A stretch of 64,000 bases of DNA from Rhodovastum sp963714255 (GTDB lineage: Bacteria; Pseudomonadota; Alphaproteobacteria; Acetobacterales; Acetobacteraceae), in NCBI GenBank assembly GCA_963714255.1, contig CAVQNU010000006.1:290589-354588 (forward strand), given 5' to 3'. Positions 32,991 to 42,516 of the stretch are shown piece after piece; within the stretch, counting starts at the first letter, position 1, and the number at the start of each line of letters is the position of its first letter. The notes below the pieces were generated by a model. The model did no database searches. It was not told the origin of the DNA and saw only the letters and a list, made by a program, of their open reading frames with translations. The translations under genes and the position numbers were made by a program.

Positions 32991-34100
32991 TCAGTAGGCG
33001 ACGACGCTGCGAATCGACTCGCCCCGGACCATGAGGTCGAAGGCATCGTTGATCCTGTCCAGCGGCATCACATGGGTGATCAGGTCATCGATATTGATCT
33101 TGCCGTCCATGTACCAGGTGACGATCTTCGGCACGTCGGTGCGTCCGCGCGCGCCGCCGAATGCGGAGCCGATCCAGCGCCGGCCGGTCACCAGTTGGAA
33201 CGGACGGGTTGCGATTTCCTGCCCCGCGCCGGCCACGCCGATGATGGTCGAGACACCCCAGCCACGGTGGCAGCATTCCAGCGCCTGGCGCATCAGCGTG
33301 GTGTTGCCGACGCATTCAAAGCTGTAATCGGCGCCACCGCCGGTCAGTTCGACCAGGTGCGCCACGAGATCACCCTGAAGCTCGCTGGGATTGACAAAAT
33401 GGGTCAGGCCGAATTTCCGCGCCAGTTCCTCACGCCCCGGATTGATGTCGACGCCGACGATCATGTCGGCGCCGGCTATCCTGGCACCCTGGACGACATT
33501 GAGGCCGATGCCGCCGAGCCCGAACACCACGACGTTGGCACCAGGCTCCACTTTGGCGGTGAAAATCACCGCGCCGATGCCGGTCGTAACACCGCACCCG
33601 ATGTAGCAGATTTTGTCGAACGGCGCGTCGTCGCGCACCTTGGCCAGAGCAATCTCCGGCATGACGGTATAATTGGCGAAGGTCGAGCACCCCATGTAAT
33701 GATAGATCGGCTTGCCGTTTTTCGAGAACCGTGTTGTGCCGTCGGGCATCAATCCCTTGCCCTGGGTGGCGCGGATCGAGGTGCACAGATTGGTTTTGCG
33801 GCTGGTGCAGGATTTACATTCGCGGCACTCGGGCGTGTACAACGGAATGACATGGTCGCCCTTCCGCAGGCTGCGGACATCCGGTCCGACATCAACCACG
33901 ATGCCGGCGCCTTCGTGGCCGAGGATGGCCGGAAAGATGCCCTCCGGGTCCGCGCCCGACAGGGTGTATTTGTCGGTGTGGCAAACGCCGGTCGCCTTGA
34001 TCTCGACCAGCACTTCGTTTCCTTTGGGGCCTTCGATCTGAACGGTCTCGATCGACAGAGGCTTTCCGGCCTCCCATGCCACGGCTGCACGGATATCCAT
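32991..34100 (-). CDS. flhA: S-(hydroxymethyl)glutathione dehydrogenase (class III ADH)
   Basis: 369-aa zinc-dependent medium-chain dehydrogenase oxidising S-hydroxymethylglutathione to S-formylglutathione with NAD. Catalytic zinc ligands: the Cys of GVCHTDKYTLSG, the His-Glu of GHEGAGIV, and the Cys of CYIGCGVTTGIGAV. Structural zinc: the four Cys in CRECKSCTSRKTNLC. The Rossmann motif is FGLGGIGLNVVQGA. It lies downstream of gfa and upstream of fghA on the same strand. Confidence 0.96.
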   Translation of the reverse strand: MDIRAAVAWEAGKPLSIETVQIEGPKGNEVLVEIKATGVCHTDKYTLSGADPEGIFPAILGHEGAGIVVDVGPDVRSLRKGDHVIPLYTPECRECKSCTSRKTNLCTSIRATQGKGLMPDGTTRFSKNGKPIYHYMGCSTFANYTVMPEIALAKVRDDAPFDKICYIGCGVTTGIGAVIFTAKVEPGANVVVFGLGGIGLNVVQGARIAGADMIVGVDINPGREELARKFGLTHFVNPSELQGDLVAHLVELTGGGADYSFECVGNTTLMRQALECCHRGWGVSTIIGVAGAGQEIATRPFQLVTGRRWIGSAFGGARGRTDVPKIVTWYMDGKINIDDLITHVMPLDRINDAFDLMVRGESIRSVVAY

Positions 34101-34125
34101 GTCAGTTCCTCACGATATGCAGATC

Positions 34126-34704
34126 TCAGTGGTTCAGCATGCCGGTCTGCCTGGCAATATGCGTGGCGATGAAGTCCATCAACGGCGGCGACAGGCAGTC
34201 ATACGGTTCCAGCCCGAGTTCCCGTAACCGGGCCCGCACGGCGCCCATGTTGGCCGGATCGGCGCCCGCCTCGATGATCGACGAAACGAAAGCGGCGAAT
34301 TCCGGCGCCGACCAGCCCTGTTCCGCCGACAATTCGGTATGGATGAAATCCAGGCCGTAGAATGGATGCTTGGTGTTCTCGATTCGGCCAAACATGTGCA
34401 CGCCGCATTCCCGGCAGGCGTGGCGCTGGATGGTTGCCGACGGGTCCACGATCGTCAGCTTGTCGCCGTTTTCAACGACCGTCAGCTTGTCATGAGGCAC
34501 CACCGCGACCACGGCGAACAACGCACCCGCCGGCTTCCAGCATTTGGTGCAGCCGCAGGCGTGGTTATGCGCCGATTGGGCATCGATCCGTACCTGCACG
34601 GGGCGGGTGGCGCATTTGCAAACCAGCGTTCCGCCGGTGAACGCAGCGGAACCCAGCACGATCCCGTTATCGACCGACGGATGGATGGCGACTGCCTGGT
34701 CCAT
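34126..34704 (-). CDS. gfa: S-(hydroxymethyl)glutathione synthase (Gfa)
   Basis: 192 aa from ATG 34704, with GAAAGGGAGAAAAC as RBS. It belongs to the GFA/CENP-V fold with a zinc site built from Cys pairs: LVCKCATRP, HACGCTKCW and HACRECGVHMFG. It speeds the addition of formaldehyde to glutathione, the first step of the pathway completed by the next two genes. It is the first gene of the operon and is divergent from the AraC-family gene; the 257 bases between the starts should hold the control region. Confidence 0.93.
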   Translation of the reverse strand: MDQAVAIHPSVDNGIVLGSAAFTGGTLVCKCATRPVQVRIDAQSAHNHACGCTKCWKPAGALFAVVAVVPHDKLTVVENGDKLTIVDPSATIQRHACRECGVHMFGRIENTKHPFYGLDFIHTELSAEQGWSAPEFAAFVSSIIEAGADPANMGAVRARLRELGLEPYDCLSPPLMDFIATHIARQTGMLNH

Positions 34705-34961
34705 AGTTTTCTCCCTTTCGATCGCCCGTTCCTTGCAGATGCCTGGCCATGCGGCTGCCCATGCGCCGCCGCGGCATCTTGCTGGCGAATTGAGCCGAGT
34801 ATGGGCGGGAGCGGGCGTCATGTGATTGTCCGAGAGAGAAGGGCGGTTGCCTGGGTGCGAAAAAAACGTATGCTTTGGCGCACAACTAAAGTTCGAACAG
34901 GGCCAGTCGGTTCAAACGGGATCGATTGCGGCGGCCCAAGTCCGGCACCCGGGGGCAAACG

Positions 34962-35910
34962 ATGAACCAGAATCTCACATCGCTTGACACATCGCGGGCT
35001 GCCGCCGCCGGGCGGGCCGGCTACCGGGCGCCTGCGCTCAGCGGGCCGTGCGGCGACCCTCGTGCAGGTTCCTTCGGCAACAAGGCGAACGACGGCCATA
35101 TTGATCATGGCGGCATTGGCCGGCTGCGGCTGTGCCCGATCGAAGTCGGCCTCCATCGCGGGACGCTCCCGGCCGCATGGACTGGTTTTGCGCCTCACGA
35201 TGTTGTGAAATTCCTGTTCCAGACCCATGGGACGTTTTTGTTTGAACAGGACGGCAACCGGATCAGTCTTGCGCCGGGCGATTGCCTTGCCTATGACGTG
35301 GCGCGGCCGCATGTGATCACCAGCCCGTCGCTGACCAGGTATCAGGTTGTGATCATTCCCAAGAATTTGCTGCAGCAACGCGGTGTTTCGCTTGAGGGGC
35401 GGCAGGCGCGATGGATTTCCGCCAGCACCGGCGCGGCACGTCTGGCGCATGCGTTCCTGGTTTCGACAAGGAAGCAGACCGGGTCGCTATCCCTGGACAG
35501 CGAATTTGCCGTTGGCGAGGCGCTGCTCGACATATTGCTGCTGCCGTTTCGCGCATCCGCGGGTCCGGCGGTCGATGTCTCTGCCGCGGCAGTACCTGAA
35601 GAAGCGGGTAATGCTCTATGTCCACCTCCATCTGCATGACCCGGACCTCAATATTGGCAAAATCTCGGCCGCATTGAAGTGTTCAAAGCGTTATGTGCAC
35701 ATGTCGTTCGAAGGAGAAGATGTCAGCATCAGCAAATATATCTGGCATGCAAGGTTGGAACGATGCCGAAAGGAACTGGAAACGGCGAGGGTTACCGGAA
35801 AATCCGTGACGGCGATCGCCTTTTCGTGGGGCTTCTGTAGTTCTTCCCATTTTTGCCGGCTGTTTAAGGAGAGGTATGGTGTGCCGCCGTCGGCAATTCA
35901 GCGAGGGTGA
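34962..35910 (+). pseudogene. AraC-family transcriptional regulator, frameshifted
   Basis: N-terminal part from ATG 34962 is an AraC ligand-binding-like domain (DVVKFLFQTHGTFLFEQDG, LAPGDCLAYDVARPHVITS). The HTH domain lies in the next frame: LPRQYLKKRVMLYVHLHLHD, KISAALKCSKRYVHMSFEGE, AIAFSWGFCSSSHFCRLFKE and a C-terminus RYGVPPSAIQRG. The switch falls near 35577, where one surplus base would join ...GPAVD to SLPRQYLKK. Both halves look intact, so loss is recent or apparent. It is divergent from gfa-flhA-fghA and was probably its formaldehyde- or methanol-responsive activator. The base composition is less GC-rich in the HTH half. Confidence 0.8.
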
Positions 35911-36243
35911 TCGTTCATTCCGAGGTCATTTTCCTGGCTGGTCGACGCACGGGAAATGCCTTTGGCCAGCAGCCTGGCAGAGTTGAGTGGCGCGCGAATG
36001 GGTGCGGCCGGCCTGGACGCCGCCCGGGTCCGGGGGTGTTATTTGGCGCATTGATTCGGTCCGACGCCTCGAAGGCGACCTTGCGGCCGCCATCGTGCCG
36101 CCACGGTTTCGATATCGGCCGTAGCGTCCGGTCTTCGTCCTCAGGCGGCGCGTTCCAGAACGAACAGGCGCTTCATGTCGTTGGCCATCGTCACCGAGTT
36201 CCAGTCGCCACGGACTTGGTAGAGGCGGCATGGCTGTTCAACG
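35911..36243. other. Transposon-derived debris, no intact gene
   Basis: On the minus strand a short coherent tail, YQVRGDWNSVTMANDMKRLF followed by VLERAA, ends at 36141 and resembles the C-terminus of some transposases, but I cannot name the family. The rest shows nothing I can support. Confidence 0.3.
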
Positions 36244-36480
36244 CTAAGCCACGCCGAATAGATTGAGGAGGTTATCGAAGCCGGCGAGGCTGGCACGGTA
36301 GCGGTCCTGGCTGAGTGTGTTGGTCTGGTTTGCCTTGAGGATGTTGAAGGCGAAGCTGCGCGCGCGGGCGAATATGCTGGGATTGGATCGGATGCGCGAG
36401 CGATCCTCTCCCATGGTGACGTCCCGGCTATAGTGCGAGGTGGTTTCGACGCCCTCACTATCTTCCAGCAGATTCAGAAC
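36244..36480 (-). mobile_element. ISAs1-like transposase, C-terminal remnant
   Basis: The frame from about 36480 reads LNLLEDSEGVETTSHYSRDV, then MGEDRSRIRSNPSIFARARS and ANQTNTLSQDRYRASLAGFD to a stop at 36244. The RDVTxxEDRSRIR block followed by N-P-x-I-F-A-R is the typical C-terminus of ISAs1-type DDE transposases. The N-terminal two thirds are missing, and it is fused to a different transposase fragment. Confidence 0.75.
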
Positions 36481-36803
36481 CGAATCGCCCTGTCGACCAC
36501 CAGCACGGCATCCATGCCGCCGACCTGTCGGTCGGCCTGCTCGGCGAGCACGCGCCACAGCGGGGCGTCGTCCCAGGCCGGGCTGGTGATGAAGTGGTGC
36601 AACTGGTCGTGCCCGGGCAGTCCGAGCCGCTCCGCCATCGGCTGGATGCTCTTCGGCCCGTCCGGCCCCAACAGGCCACGCACATACAACGGCGCCATTC
36701 TGCGCCGCGTGCTGCGGCCGGTCACGTCGAGGAATGGCGCCAGCCAACGGTCAAGGTCGGCGTCGATGTCATGTGGCAGTGTAAAAGTGGTTCCCATCTG
36801 CAT
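36474..36803 (-). mobile_element. IS701-like transposase, N-terminal remnant
   Basis: MGTTFTLPHDIDADLDRWLA, ARYVRGLLG-type YVRGLLGPDGPKSIQPMAER, then GHDQLHHFITSPAWDDAPLW and GMDAVLVVDRAIRF. This is the N-terminal domain and first catalytic Asp region of IS701-type DDE transposases. The frame stops where the ISAs1-like fragment begins, so two elements are joined. CACTTTAAAAAGTG, a short palindrome, and CACTACTTTGGCAC just upstream (about 36825-36850) may be the element end. Confidence 0.75.
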
Positions 36804-36938
36804 GACCGTCAGATGGGAACGCGGCCCACTTTTTAAAGTGCCAAAGTAGTGTTAGCCGGCCGGGTGTCTCAAAGTCGTTGACACGTTCCGCATCGATCCA
36901 GAAAACGGGATCGCGGTTGACAGACCGGAGGACACGAC

Positions 36939-37298
36939 ATGCGACAGCATCTCAATCTTGTCCCGGCGGCGCTGCCGCTGATCACCGGGTTCGCGGGCGC
37001 GAGCCCGCCGCCGGTGCGCGACTCCAGGCCCGCGCTCGAGGCCATCCTCGATGGCCGCAATCTGCAGTTTGTCCTCCGGTTCGACGGCCCGGTCGACCAC
37101 GCGGCCGCGCGGATGGATATCACCCAAGATGGCAAAACCGTGCGGACGTTACATCCGCTGCTCGACGCCGCGCCGACCGTCCTGTTCGCGTCCGGCGAGG
37201 CGCTGCCACCCGGACGCTACACGCTGCACTGGCATATCGGCGCGCCGATCGGCAGCTTCCTTTCAGATGGGGACATCCCGTTCTCGCTGACGCCGTGA
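36939..37298 (+). CDS. CopC-like periplasmic domain protein
   Basis: 119 aa with GGAGGACACGAC directly before the ATG. A short signal-like N-terminus (NLVPAALPLITGFAGASPPP) is followed by a beta-rich domain: RNLQFVLRFDGPVDHAAARM, LHPLLDAAPTVLFASGEALP, PGRYTLHWHIGAPIGSFLSD and GDIPFSLTP. The last two segments match the conserved C-terminal half of CopC/YobA copper-binding proteins. The usual N-terminal H-A copper ligand is not evident after the signal, so copper binding is uncertain. It lies between IS remnants and a porin gene. Confidence 0.6.
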   Translation: MRQHLNLVPAALPLITGFAGASPPPVRDSRPALEAILDGRNLQFVLRFDGPVDHAAARMDITQDGKTVRTLHPLLDAAPTVLFASGEALPPGRYTLHWHIGAPIGSFLSDGDIPFSLTP

Positions 37299-37397
37299 GT
37301 CGCGACGGCCGCACAAACCATGTTCCGGGCGGGGGCTTTGCGCCGCTGCATGGGCGCCCACCCCCGCCGGTATGCCATCCTCCTGGCGGCAGCGGGC

Positions 37398-38846
37398 TCA
37401 GAATCGCAGGCGGAGGCCAACTGCCGGGTCAACCGAAACGTGGTGGAGGTATCCACTTGCCAGCCCGCCATTGGCTTGGGAGAACATGGCGCCTCCGTAA
37501 ATGCTCAACTTCTTCGTGACATTCCAAACCACGTCGAAAGACAAAGCATCCAATGTGCCGCCGCATTTCGGAGATGACGTGTGGGAGCATCTGGTTACAT
37601 TATAGTTATCCTGTATGTAACCGTAATAGGCGACAGCCAGATCGACATTTTTTGTAATGGCGTATTTGGCGCCTGTCCATAGAACGTTCAAATTTCTGTT
37701 TTTTGTGTATGCCGTGTTGTTTATGTTGGCAGAAACTACGGTATATCCGCCAATGCCGTCAAAAGTCGACTGTGGCGTGGACGGATTTTGAAACAGGATA
37801 TGTTCATAACCGGCAAAGAAGGTGACAGGGCCATAAGCGTATCTGGCCAGGAGCATTTCGCTCGTATTGTCAGAAATCGTCGCCGCCAGGGTGCCGGGGT
37901 ATTTCAGGCTTTGTGCAGCATTCAGACCTGATAGGGAAACGGCGTTATCGACATGGCTGACGATCGCGTCGAGCGACAGTTTGCCAGAAGCTCCCCCAAG
38001 AAAATCCCCGCCTCCCTGGAACTGATAGGCGCCGGTCGAGGCGTTGCCGGCTCCGTAACCACCGAACTGATAAAGCGCCGCGGCCCTAAACTGGTCGATT
38101 TGTACGCGGTATTTCAAGGAAGTCGTGAACCTGGATACTTCGGTATCGCCCACTCCGGCCGTTACCCCCGAGTAGCCAATTACGGAGAAATTATACGAAG
38201 CCCCCATGGGATCGTAGGCAACAACGCCATCCCCGGTGAGGGAGGTTTGCCGGCCGACGGTCAGAGTGCCAAAGGTCGGCGAACTGATGCCGGCATACCC
38301 AAGCGAATTGTAGAACTGGCCGGCACGGCTCGAGTCGCCGTTTGAGGTTTGTTTGTCGAGCGTCACGCCGTTGTTCATGACAAGGGATTTGGGTCCATTG
38401 ACCAATTGCAGCGAATAAGGATTGAACCCCGCCTGTAAATCGAATATAAAAGACCACCCAGGGATAAATTCTTCTAGTCCTTTGATCCCAAGATTTGACT
38501 GACTTATCCCATTTGGGGCAAGGGACCATTGAGAGTGATTGCTGTTCTTGGATATTACGCTTTCGATGGAAGGAAATGCCCCGTTGAATGGAGTGCCGTG
38601 GCTCTGCCACGCTACTCCCGTATCGACGGTGCCATAGAGCGTAATGCCGTGCCAACTGAGCGGACAATTCGTGCTGATGAACTCGGTGAGGTTGCCGCAT
38701 GCCGGCGGGCTGGCCGGTGGCGGCGCCAGGGCGGACACGCTGCCGGGAAGGTCGGCAGCGTGCGCCACCCCCTGCGTGGCGAAAACGAACGCCGCAAGAA
38801 TCGTGGCCTTTGTCCAGGCCGCGGCCTGGAGGTTGCGATCGATCAA
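37398..38846 (-). CDS. Outer-membrane porin (Gram-negative porin family)
   Basis: 482 aa. Signal peptide TKATILAAFVFATQGVAHAA; mature start followed by SWHGITLYGTVDTGVAWQSH, the first barrel strand of Porin_4-type proteins. GLEEFIPGWSFIFDLQAGF and YAGISSPTFGTLTVGRQ are the L3/constriction-region hallmarks, and it ends in ...GLRLRF with the terminal Phe required by BAM. A Cys pair lies in CGNLTEFISTNC and another in CSHTSSPKC. Start is TTG 38846 with GGAGA upstream. Many AT-ending codons (AAT, ATA, TTT) contrast with neighbours, suggesting acquisition from elsewhere. Its substrate is unknown. Confidence 0.85.
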   Translation of the reverse strand: MIDRNLQAAAWTKATILAAFVFATQGVAHAADLPGSVSALAPPPASPPACGNLTEFISTNCPLSWHGITLYGTVDTGVAWQSHGTPFNGAFPSIESVISKNSNHSQWSLAPNGISQSNLGIKGLEEFIPGWSFIFDLQAGFNPYSLQLVNGPKSLVMNNGVTLDKQTSNGDSSRAGQFYNSLGYAGISSPTFGTLTVGRQTSLTGDGVVAYDPMGASYNFSVIGYSGVTAGVGDTEVSRFTTSLKYRVQIDQFRAAALYQFGGYGAGNASTGAYQFQGGGDFLGGASGKLSLDAIVSHVDNAVSLSGLNAAQSLKYPGTLAATISDNTSEMLLARYAYGPVTFFAGYEHILFQNPSTPQSTFDGIGGYTVVSANINNTAYTKNRNLNVLWTGAKYAITKNVDLAVAYYGYIQDNYNVTRCSHTSSPKCGGTLDALSFDVVWNVTKKLSIYGGAMFSQANGGLASGYLHHVSVDPAVGLRLRF

Positions 38847-39876
38847 AACGAATCTCCGATGCTGGCGTTGTTTTCGAAAGGGCTTGCGCCGTTCGGCGCT
38901 GTTCGCCCGCTCTCGCGGTTGTCCGCTCGTCCTGTCCGCCGATCGCGTATCGCGCCCGGCCGAAACTCTGCGTGGGTCATGTCGCGGCGGCTTGTTCTGG
39001 CGCGTGGCCCGATGCTGATCGCTTGGTGATTTGCCCCGTCCGGCTGACCAACGACCGGCAAGGCCGTGGCGTTTTCATGCCTGGACGCACTCACCCGCGT
39101 TCCGCTCCCGGTCATGCACGGGCGCGTTGGCGTGGGCAGGGGAAGTTGCGCTGCCGATGAGCCCCATTGCGTGCCGTATGGCGGCGCGGATGCAACGCAC
39201 CGCAACGAACAGCAGTCGCGCGAAGCGGGCACCAAAAGGCGTCGTTATCATCAGGTTCATCGCTAGTTCCCATCGGCCATTTCGGCGAGCGGTGTTCGCT
39301 CGTCTCTGGCGGCCGGCGGGCCTGATTTTCCACGGGCGGCCGTCTGAAATATCGCTAAGCAGCGCTAACCTGAGTTATATCAATGGCTTGACATGCCAGC
39401 TTGTCGCCGGGGCAAAATCCCCGAACAGCGCAGATTTTCCGGCTCCCCGCTATTCGGTGCGGGTGGGAACCGCCTTATGCAGGCAGAAGGAGGTCGGGCT
39501 TTCCGGCGAGGAGATAGACCGTGGCAATGAGATTGCCGTTTGAGCGGTCGCCCTGTGCCGTGGCCTTGGCGGCCTGCGCGAGGCCGTTATGGCAATCACA
39601 GAAGCGATGGACCTGTGCCATCGTGCTCGGGCTTGTCCCTGGCATCCACGACGTTGACGCCGCGGTAAAGACGAGGAGGGCCTGCCATGGCGGGGCAACC
39701 CTTCCCGCGATTGCCATGATCGCACGCAACAGCAACTCAACGACCCGCCTGAAAGTCATCAAGCTGAAATCGACCCTTTATAGGACCGGAGGCGGCGCCA
39801 TCCTTGGAGAACACCCAGGATGCGGCGGCCCGCGGCGCATGCAAGCGCCAGCGGTTCTTTCCGGACGAGTACCTGA
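38847..39876. other. Long gene-poor region with a dispersed repeat
   Basis: 1030 bases. Around 39620-39690 is the GGGCTTGTCCCTGGCATCCA element (translated GLVPGIHD), a palindromic repeat common in alphaproteobacterial intergenic DNA. On the minus strand at 39478-39610 a coherent tail reads AQVHRFCDCHNGLAQAAKAT and ends AGKPDLLLPA; it could be the last third of a lost gene, family unknown. The remainder shows no supportable gene. It includes the likely porin promoter near 38850-38900. Confidence 0.4.
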
Positions 39877-41568
39877 TTACCCCGCCGCAGAAGCCCATCC
39901 CAGCGTTTCCTGCCGGGCGCAGAACAGGCGGTAGGTGGTCGCGTCGTGGAGGGCGCTGAATGAGGCGTCGATGACATTGCCGGAGACGCCGACGGTCGAC
40001 CAGCGCCCGAGCGCGGGGGCGTTGATATCATGGCTGTCGATCATCACGCGGGTCACGGCCTTGGTGCCTTCCTGCGGGGTGAGAATGCGCACCCGGTAAT
40101 CGGCCAGACGCATGCCCAACAGCGCCGGAAACAGCGGCAACAGCACTTTGCGGAGCGCCGTATCCAGCGCATTGACTGGGCCGTTGCCCTCGGCCACCGT
40201 CATCTGCAACTCGCCTTGCACCTCCACCTTGACGGTGGCTTCCGACAGGGTGATCAGCTCGCCCTTCGCATTCCAGCGCCGCTCGTCGATGGCGCGAAAC
40301 GAGGCGATGCGGAAGAATTCGGGTACTTCGCCCAGGGTGCGGCGGGCCAGCAGTTCGAAGCTGGCCTCGGCACCGTCATAGGTATAGCCCTCGAATTCGC
40401 GCCGCTTGACGATCTCCACCAGCATCGGAATGCGCGGATCATCGGCCGCCACAGCGATACCAGCTTCCGACAGCCGGCTCAGCAGATTAGCCCGGCCGGC
40501 CTGGTCGGACACGATGATATGGCGGCGATTGCCCACCCGCGCCGGCGCGACATGTTCGTAGGTGGTGCTGTCGCGGGCCATCGCCGCGGCATGCAGCCCG
40601 CCCTTATGGGCAAAGGCGTTTTCGCCGACATAGGCCGCGTGGCGATTGGGGGCGCGGTTCAGTCGCTCATCGAGCATATGGCTGACCTCGGTCAGGCGCC
40701 GCAGCCCCTCGTCGCTGACGCCGGTCTGATAGCCCAGTTTCAGCATCAGCGTCGGGATCAGTGCGGTGAGATTGGCATTGCCGCAGCGCTCGCCGAGGCC
40801 GTTGAGCGTGCCCTGGATCATCTGCGCCCCAGCGGCCACCGCGGCCAGGCTGCCGGCCACCGCGGTTTCAGTGTCGTTATGGGTGTGGATGCCGATCCGT
40901 GCCCCCGGCAACGCCGCCACCACCACGCCGACGATGGCCGAGATCTGCTCAGGCAGCGTGCCGCCATTGGTATCGCACAGCACCAGCCAGGCGGCGCCTG
41001 CCTGCTGCGCCCGGCGCAGGCAGGACAGCGCATAATCGGGGTTGCGCACATAGCCGTCGAAGAAGTGCTCGGCATCGAACAGCACCTCGCGGCCGCGGCG
41101 CACCGCCTCGGCCACGGTGTCGCCGATCAGATCGAGATTTTCCGCCGGCGTCACCCCCAACGCAAGTTCCGCGGCCAGATCTGAAGCCTTGCCCACCAGA
41201 CAAACCGCCGGCGTGCCCGCCTGCAGCACCGCGGTGAGGCCCGGATCATTGGCGGCGCTGCGCCCCGGGCGCCGGGTCATGCCGAAGGCGGTGAAGGTGG
41301 CGTGGTGCAGGCGCGGCGGGCTGGCGAAAAACGCATCATCCGTGGGGTTGGCCCCCGGCCAGCCGCCCTCGACATAATCGACGCCGAGACGGTCAAGTTC
41401 GGTGGCAATCACCTGCTTGTCCACCACGGAGAAGTCGACCCCTTGCGTCTGGGCACCGTCGCGCAGGGTTGTATCGAACAGCACGATGCGGCGGCCCTGT
41501 GGCGTGGAAGCGGGCCGACTATCAGGGGAAAAGGCAGCAACGGGAGCAGCTTGCGACGGGGCCGTCAT
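39877..41568 (-). CDS. cimA: Citramalate synthase
   Basis: 563 aa from ATG 41568. TIM-barrel DRE-metallolyase: LFDTTLRDGAQTQGVDFSVV at the N-terminus, GIHTHNDTETAVAGSLAAV, and LNGLGERCGNANLTALIPTL. The C-terminal LeuA-type regulatory domain starts near FRIASFRAIDERRWNAKGEL. It condenses pyruvate with acetyl-CoA, giving (R)-citramalate for threonine-independent isoleucine synthesis. Length and the GERxGNANL motif separate it from isopropylmalate synthase. The frame stays open for 205 codons upstream, but that part has no protein-like composition. It stands alone among IS remnants. Confidence 0.92.
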   Translation of the reverse strand: MTAPSQAAPVAAFSPDSRPASTPQGRRIVLFDTTLRDGAQTQGVDFSVVDKQVIATELDRLGVDYVEGGWPGANPTDDAFFASPPRLHHATFTAFGMTRRPGRSAANDPGLTAVLQAGTPAVCLVGKASDLAAELALGVTPAENLDLIGDTVAEAVRRGREVLFDAEHFFDGYVRNPDYALSCLRRAQQAGAAWLVLCDTNGGTLPEQISAIVGVVVAALPGARIGIHTHNDTETAVAGSLAAVAAGAQMIQGTLNGLGERCGNANLTALIPTLMLKLGYQTGVSDEGLRRLTEVSHMLDERLNRAPNRHAAYVGENAFAHKGGLHAAAMARDSTTYEHVAPARVGNRRHIIVSDQAGRANLLSRLSEAGIAVAADDPRIPMLVEIVKRREFEGYTYDGAEASFELLARRTLGEVPEFFRIASFRAIDERRWNAKGELITLSEATVKVEVQGELQMTVAEGNGPVNALDTALRKVLLPLFPALLGMRLADYRVRILTPQEGTKAVTRVMIDSHDINAPALGRWSTVGVSGNVIDASFSALHDATTYRLFCARQETLGWASAAG

Positions 41569-42516
41569 GGAGCGACAATCATGGTTTGAGGTCGTGGCAA
41601 AGGTCGCCTGTCGCCATAATGCGCCTGCCGAATTTCCGCCACAGCAATCACACTTCCTTGCCGCAGCCATACCCCCGGGCCCGCCGCCGTTCTCGGCGAT
41701 GAACGCGACGCCGGCTGCCCTATCAGTCACAACCTGCCTCCCGGCATCACCCCGCCACCCGGGTGCGGTGCTGTCCGCCCGCTCCATCAGCGCCAATACA
41801 CCGGCAGTGCCGGCACCACAGCCGTGCCACGGATTTCGCCCAGGATGCAGCACAAGCTGGCGCGGGGCGTTGCGTGAGACGCGGGCACCGGGGCCGCCGG
41901 GGTGACAAACACCGGCGAACGGTTGCGGCAGAAGGCGCCTTCTGCCGATCGACCTAAACATCGAGGGTGGCCGCATGGTTGCCCCGAATTTCGTCCCAAC
42001 CCGTTGAAGTGACTTGGCGCCCCCTGCGCGGCACGAAGCCGTGTTGCCAGCGTAGAAGCTCGGCACGTCCGTGATGAATTGAATTTGTTGATTGTTTTTG
42101 CGGCCTGGTGGAAGATTTTTCACCACATTCCGAGGCTTTCCGCCGATTTCCCGATATGAAATGACAAGGCGACCGGAAATCATGTCCTTTTTATGTTCGC
42201 GCTTTCATGCCGTGGCCGCTTATGTGGCACGCTTCCGATGCAGAGCTGTCAGATGCGAATGATAGAGGGTTGTGGAGTGTGGGGGGAGCTGTCGGACGCT
42301 GACGGTCGGCTAACTCAGCCCGCTCTGGCGCTTTGCATCCGCTATCGCCGCTGTCATTTTCGAAGTGGCCTCGCTGAACGGTTTGACCGGATCGGCAGTG
42401 GCCTGACTTCCAAGACCATCGACATCTCCGGCGCATATCGCGAAGCGGACATCACCGCCAGGCACCCAGACAGGCCATGCCGCGGGAGGGATTCTTTGGT
42501 GGCGGCGATGCCGGTC
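41569..42516. other. Region upstream of cimA, no recognisable gene
   Basis: About 950 bases with long open frames on both strands caused by high GC, none resembling a protein. It contains a 22-bp perfect palindrome at 41926-41947 and a more AT-rich stretch at 42060-42200 (GAATTTGTTGATTGTTTTTG), the likely boundary between native DNA and the IS remnants to the right. Confidence 0.4.
41926..41947. repeat. Perfect 22-bp palindrome
   Basis: CGGCAGAAGGC is followed immediately by its reverse complement GCCTTCTGCCG, with no loop. Such a site can be a dimeric operator or part of a terminator; no T run follows. It is 360 bases upstream of the cimA start. Confidence 0.55.

Noticed and set aside
34900..34930. 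A tRNA-like GGTTCAAAC stretch
   Set aside because: No acceptor or anticodon stems can be formed around it.
39475..39762. A 95-codon minus-strand gene
   Set aside because: Its first half runs through the GLVPGIHD-type intergenic repeat; only the tail looks coding, so it is recorded as a possible relic.
41569..42183. A 205-residue N-terminal extension of citramalate synthase
   Set aside because: The enzyme begins normally at 41568, and the extension translates non-conserved intergenic DNA.
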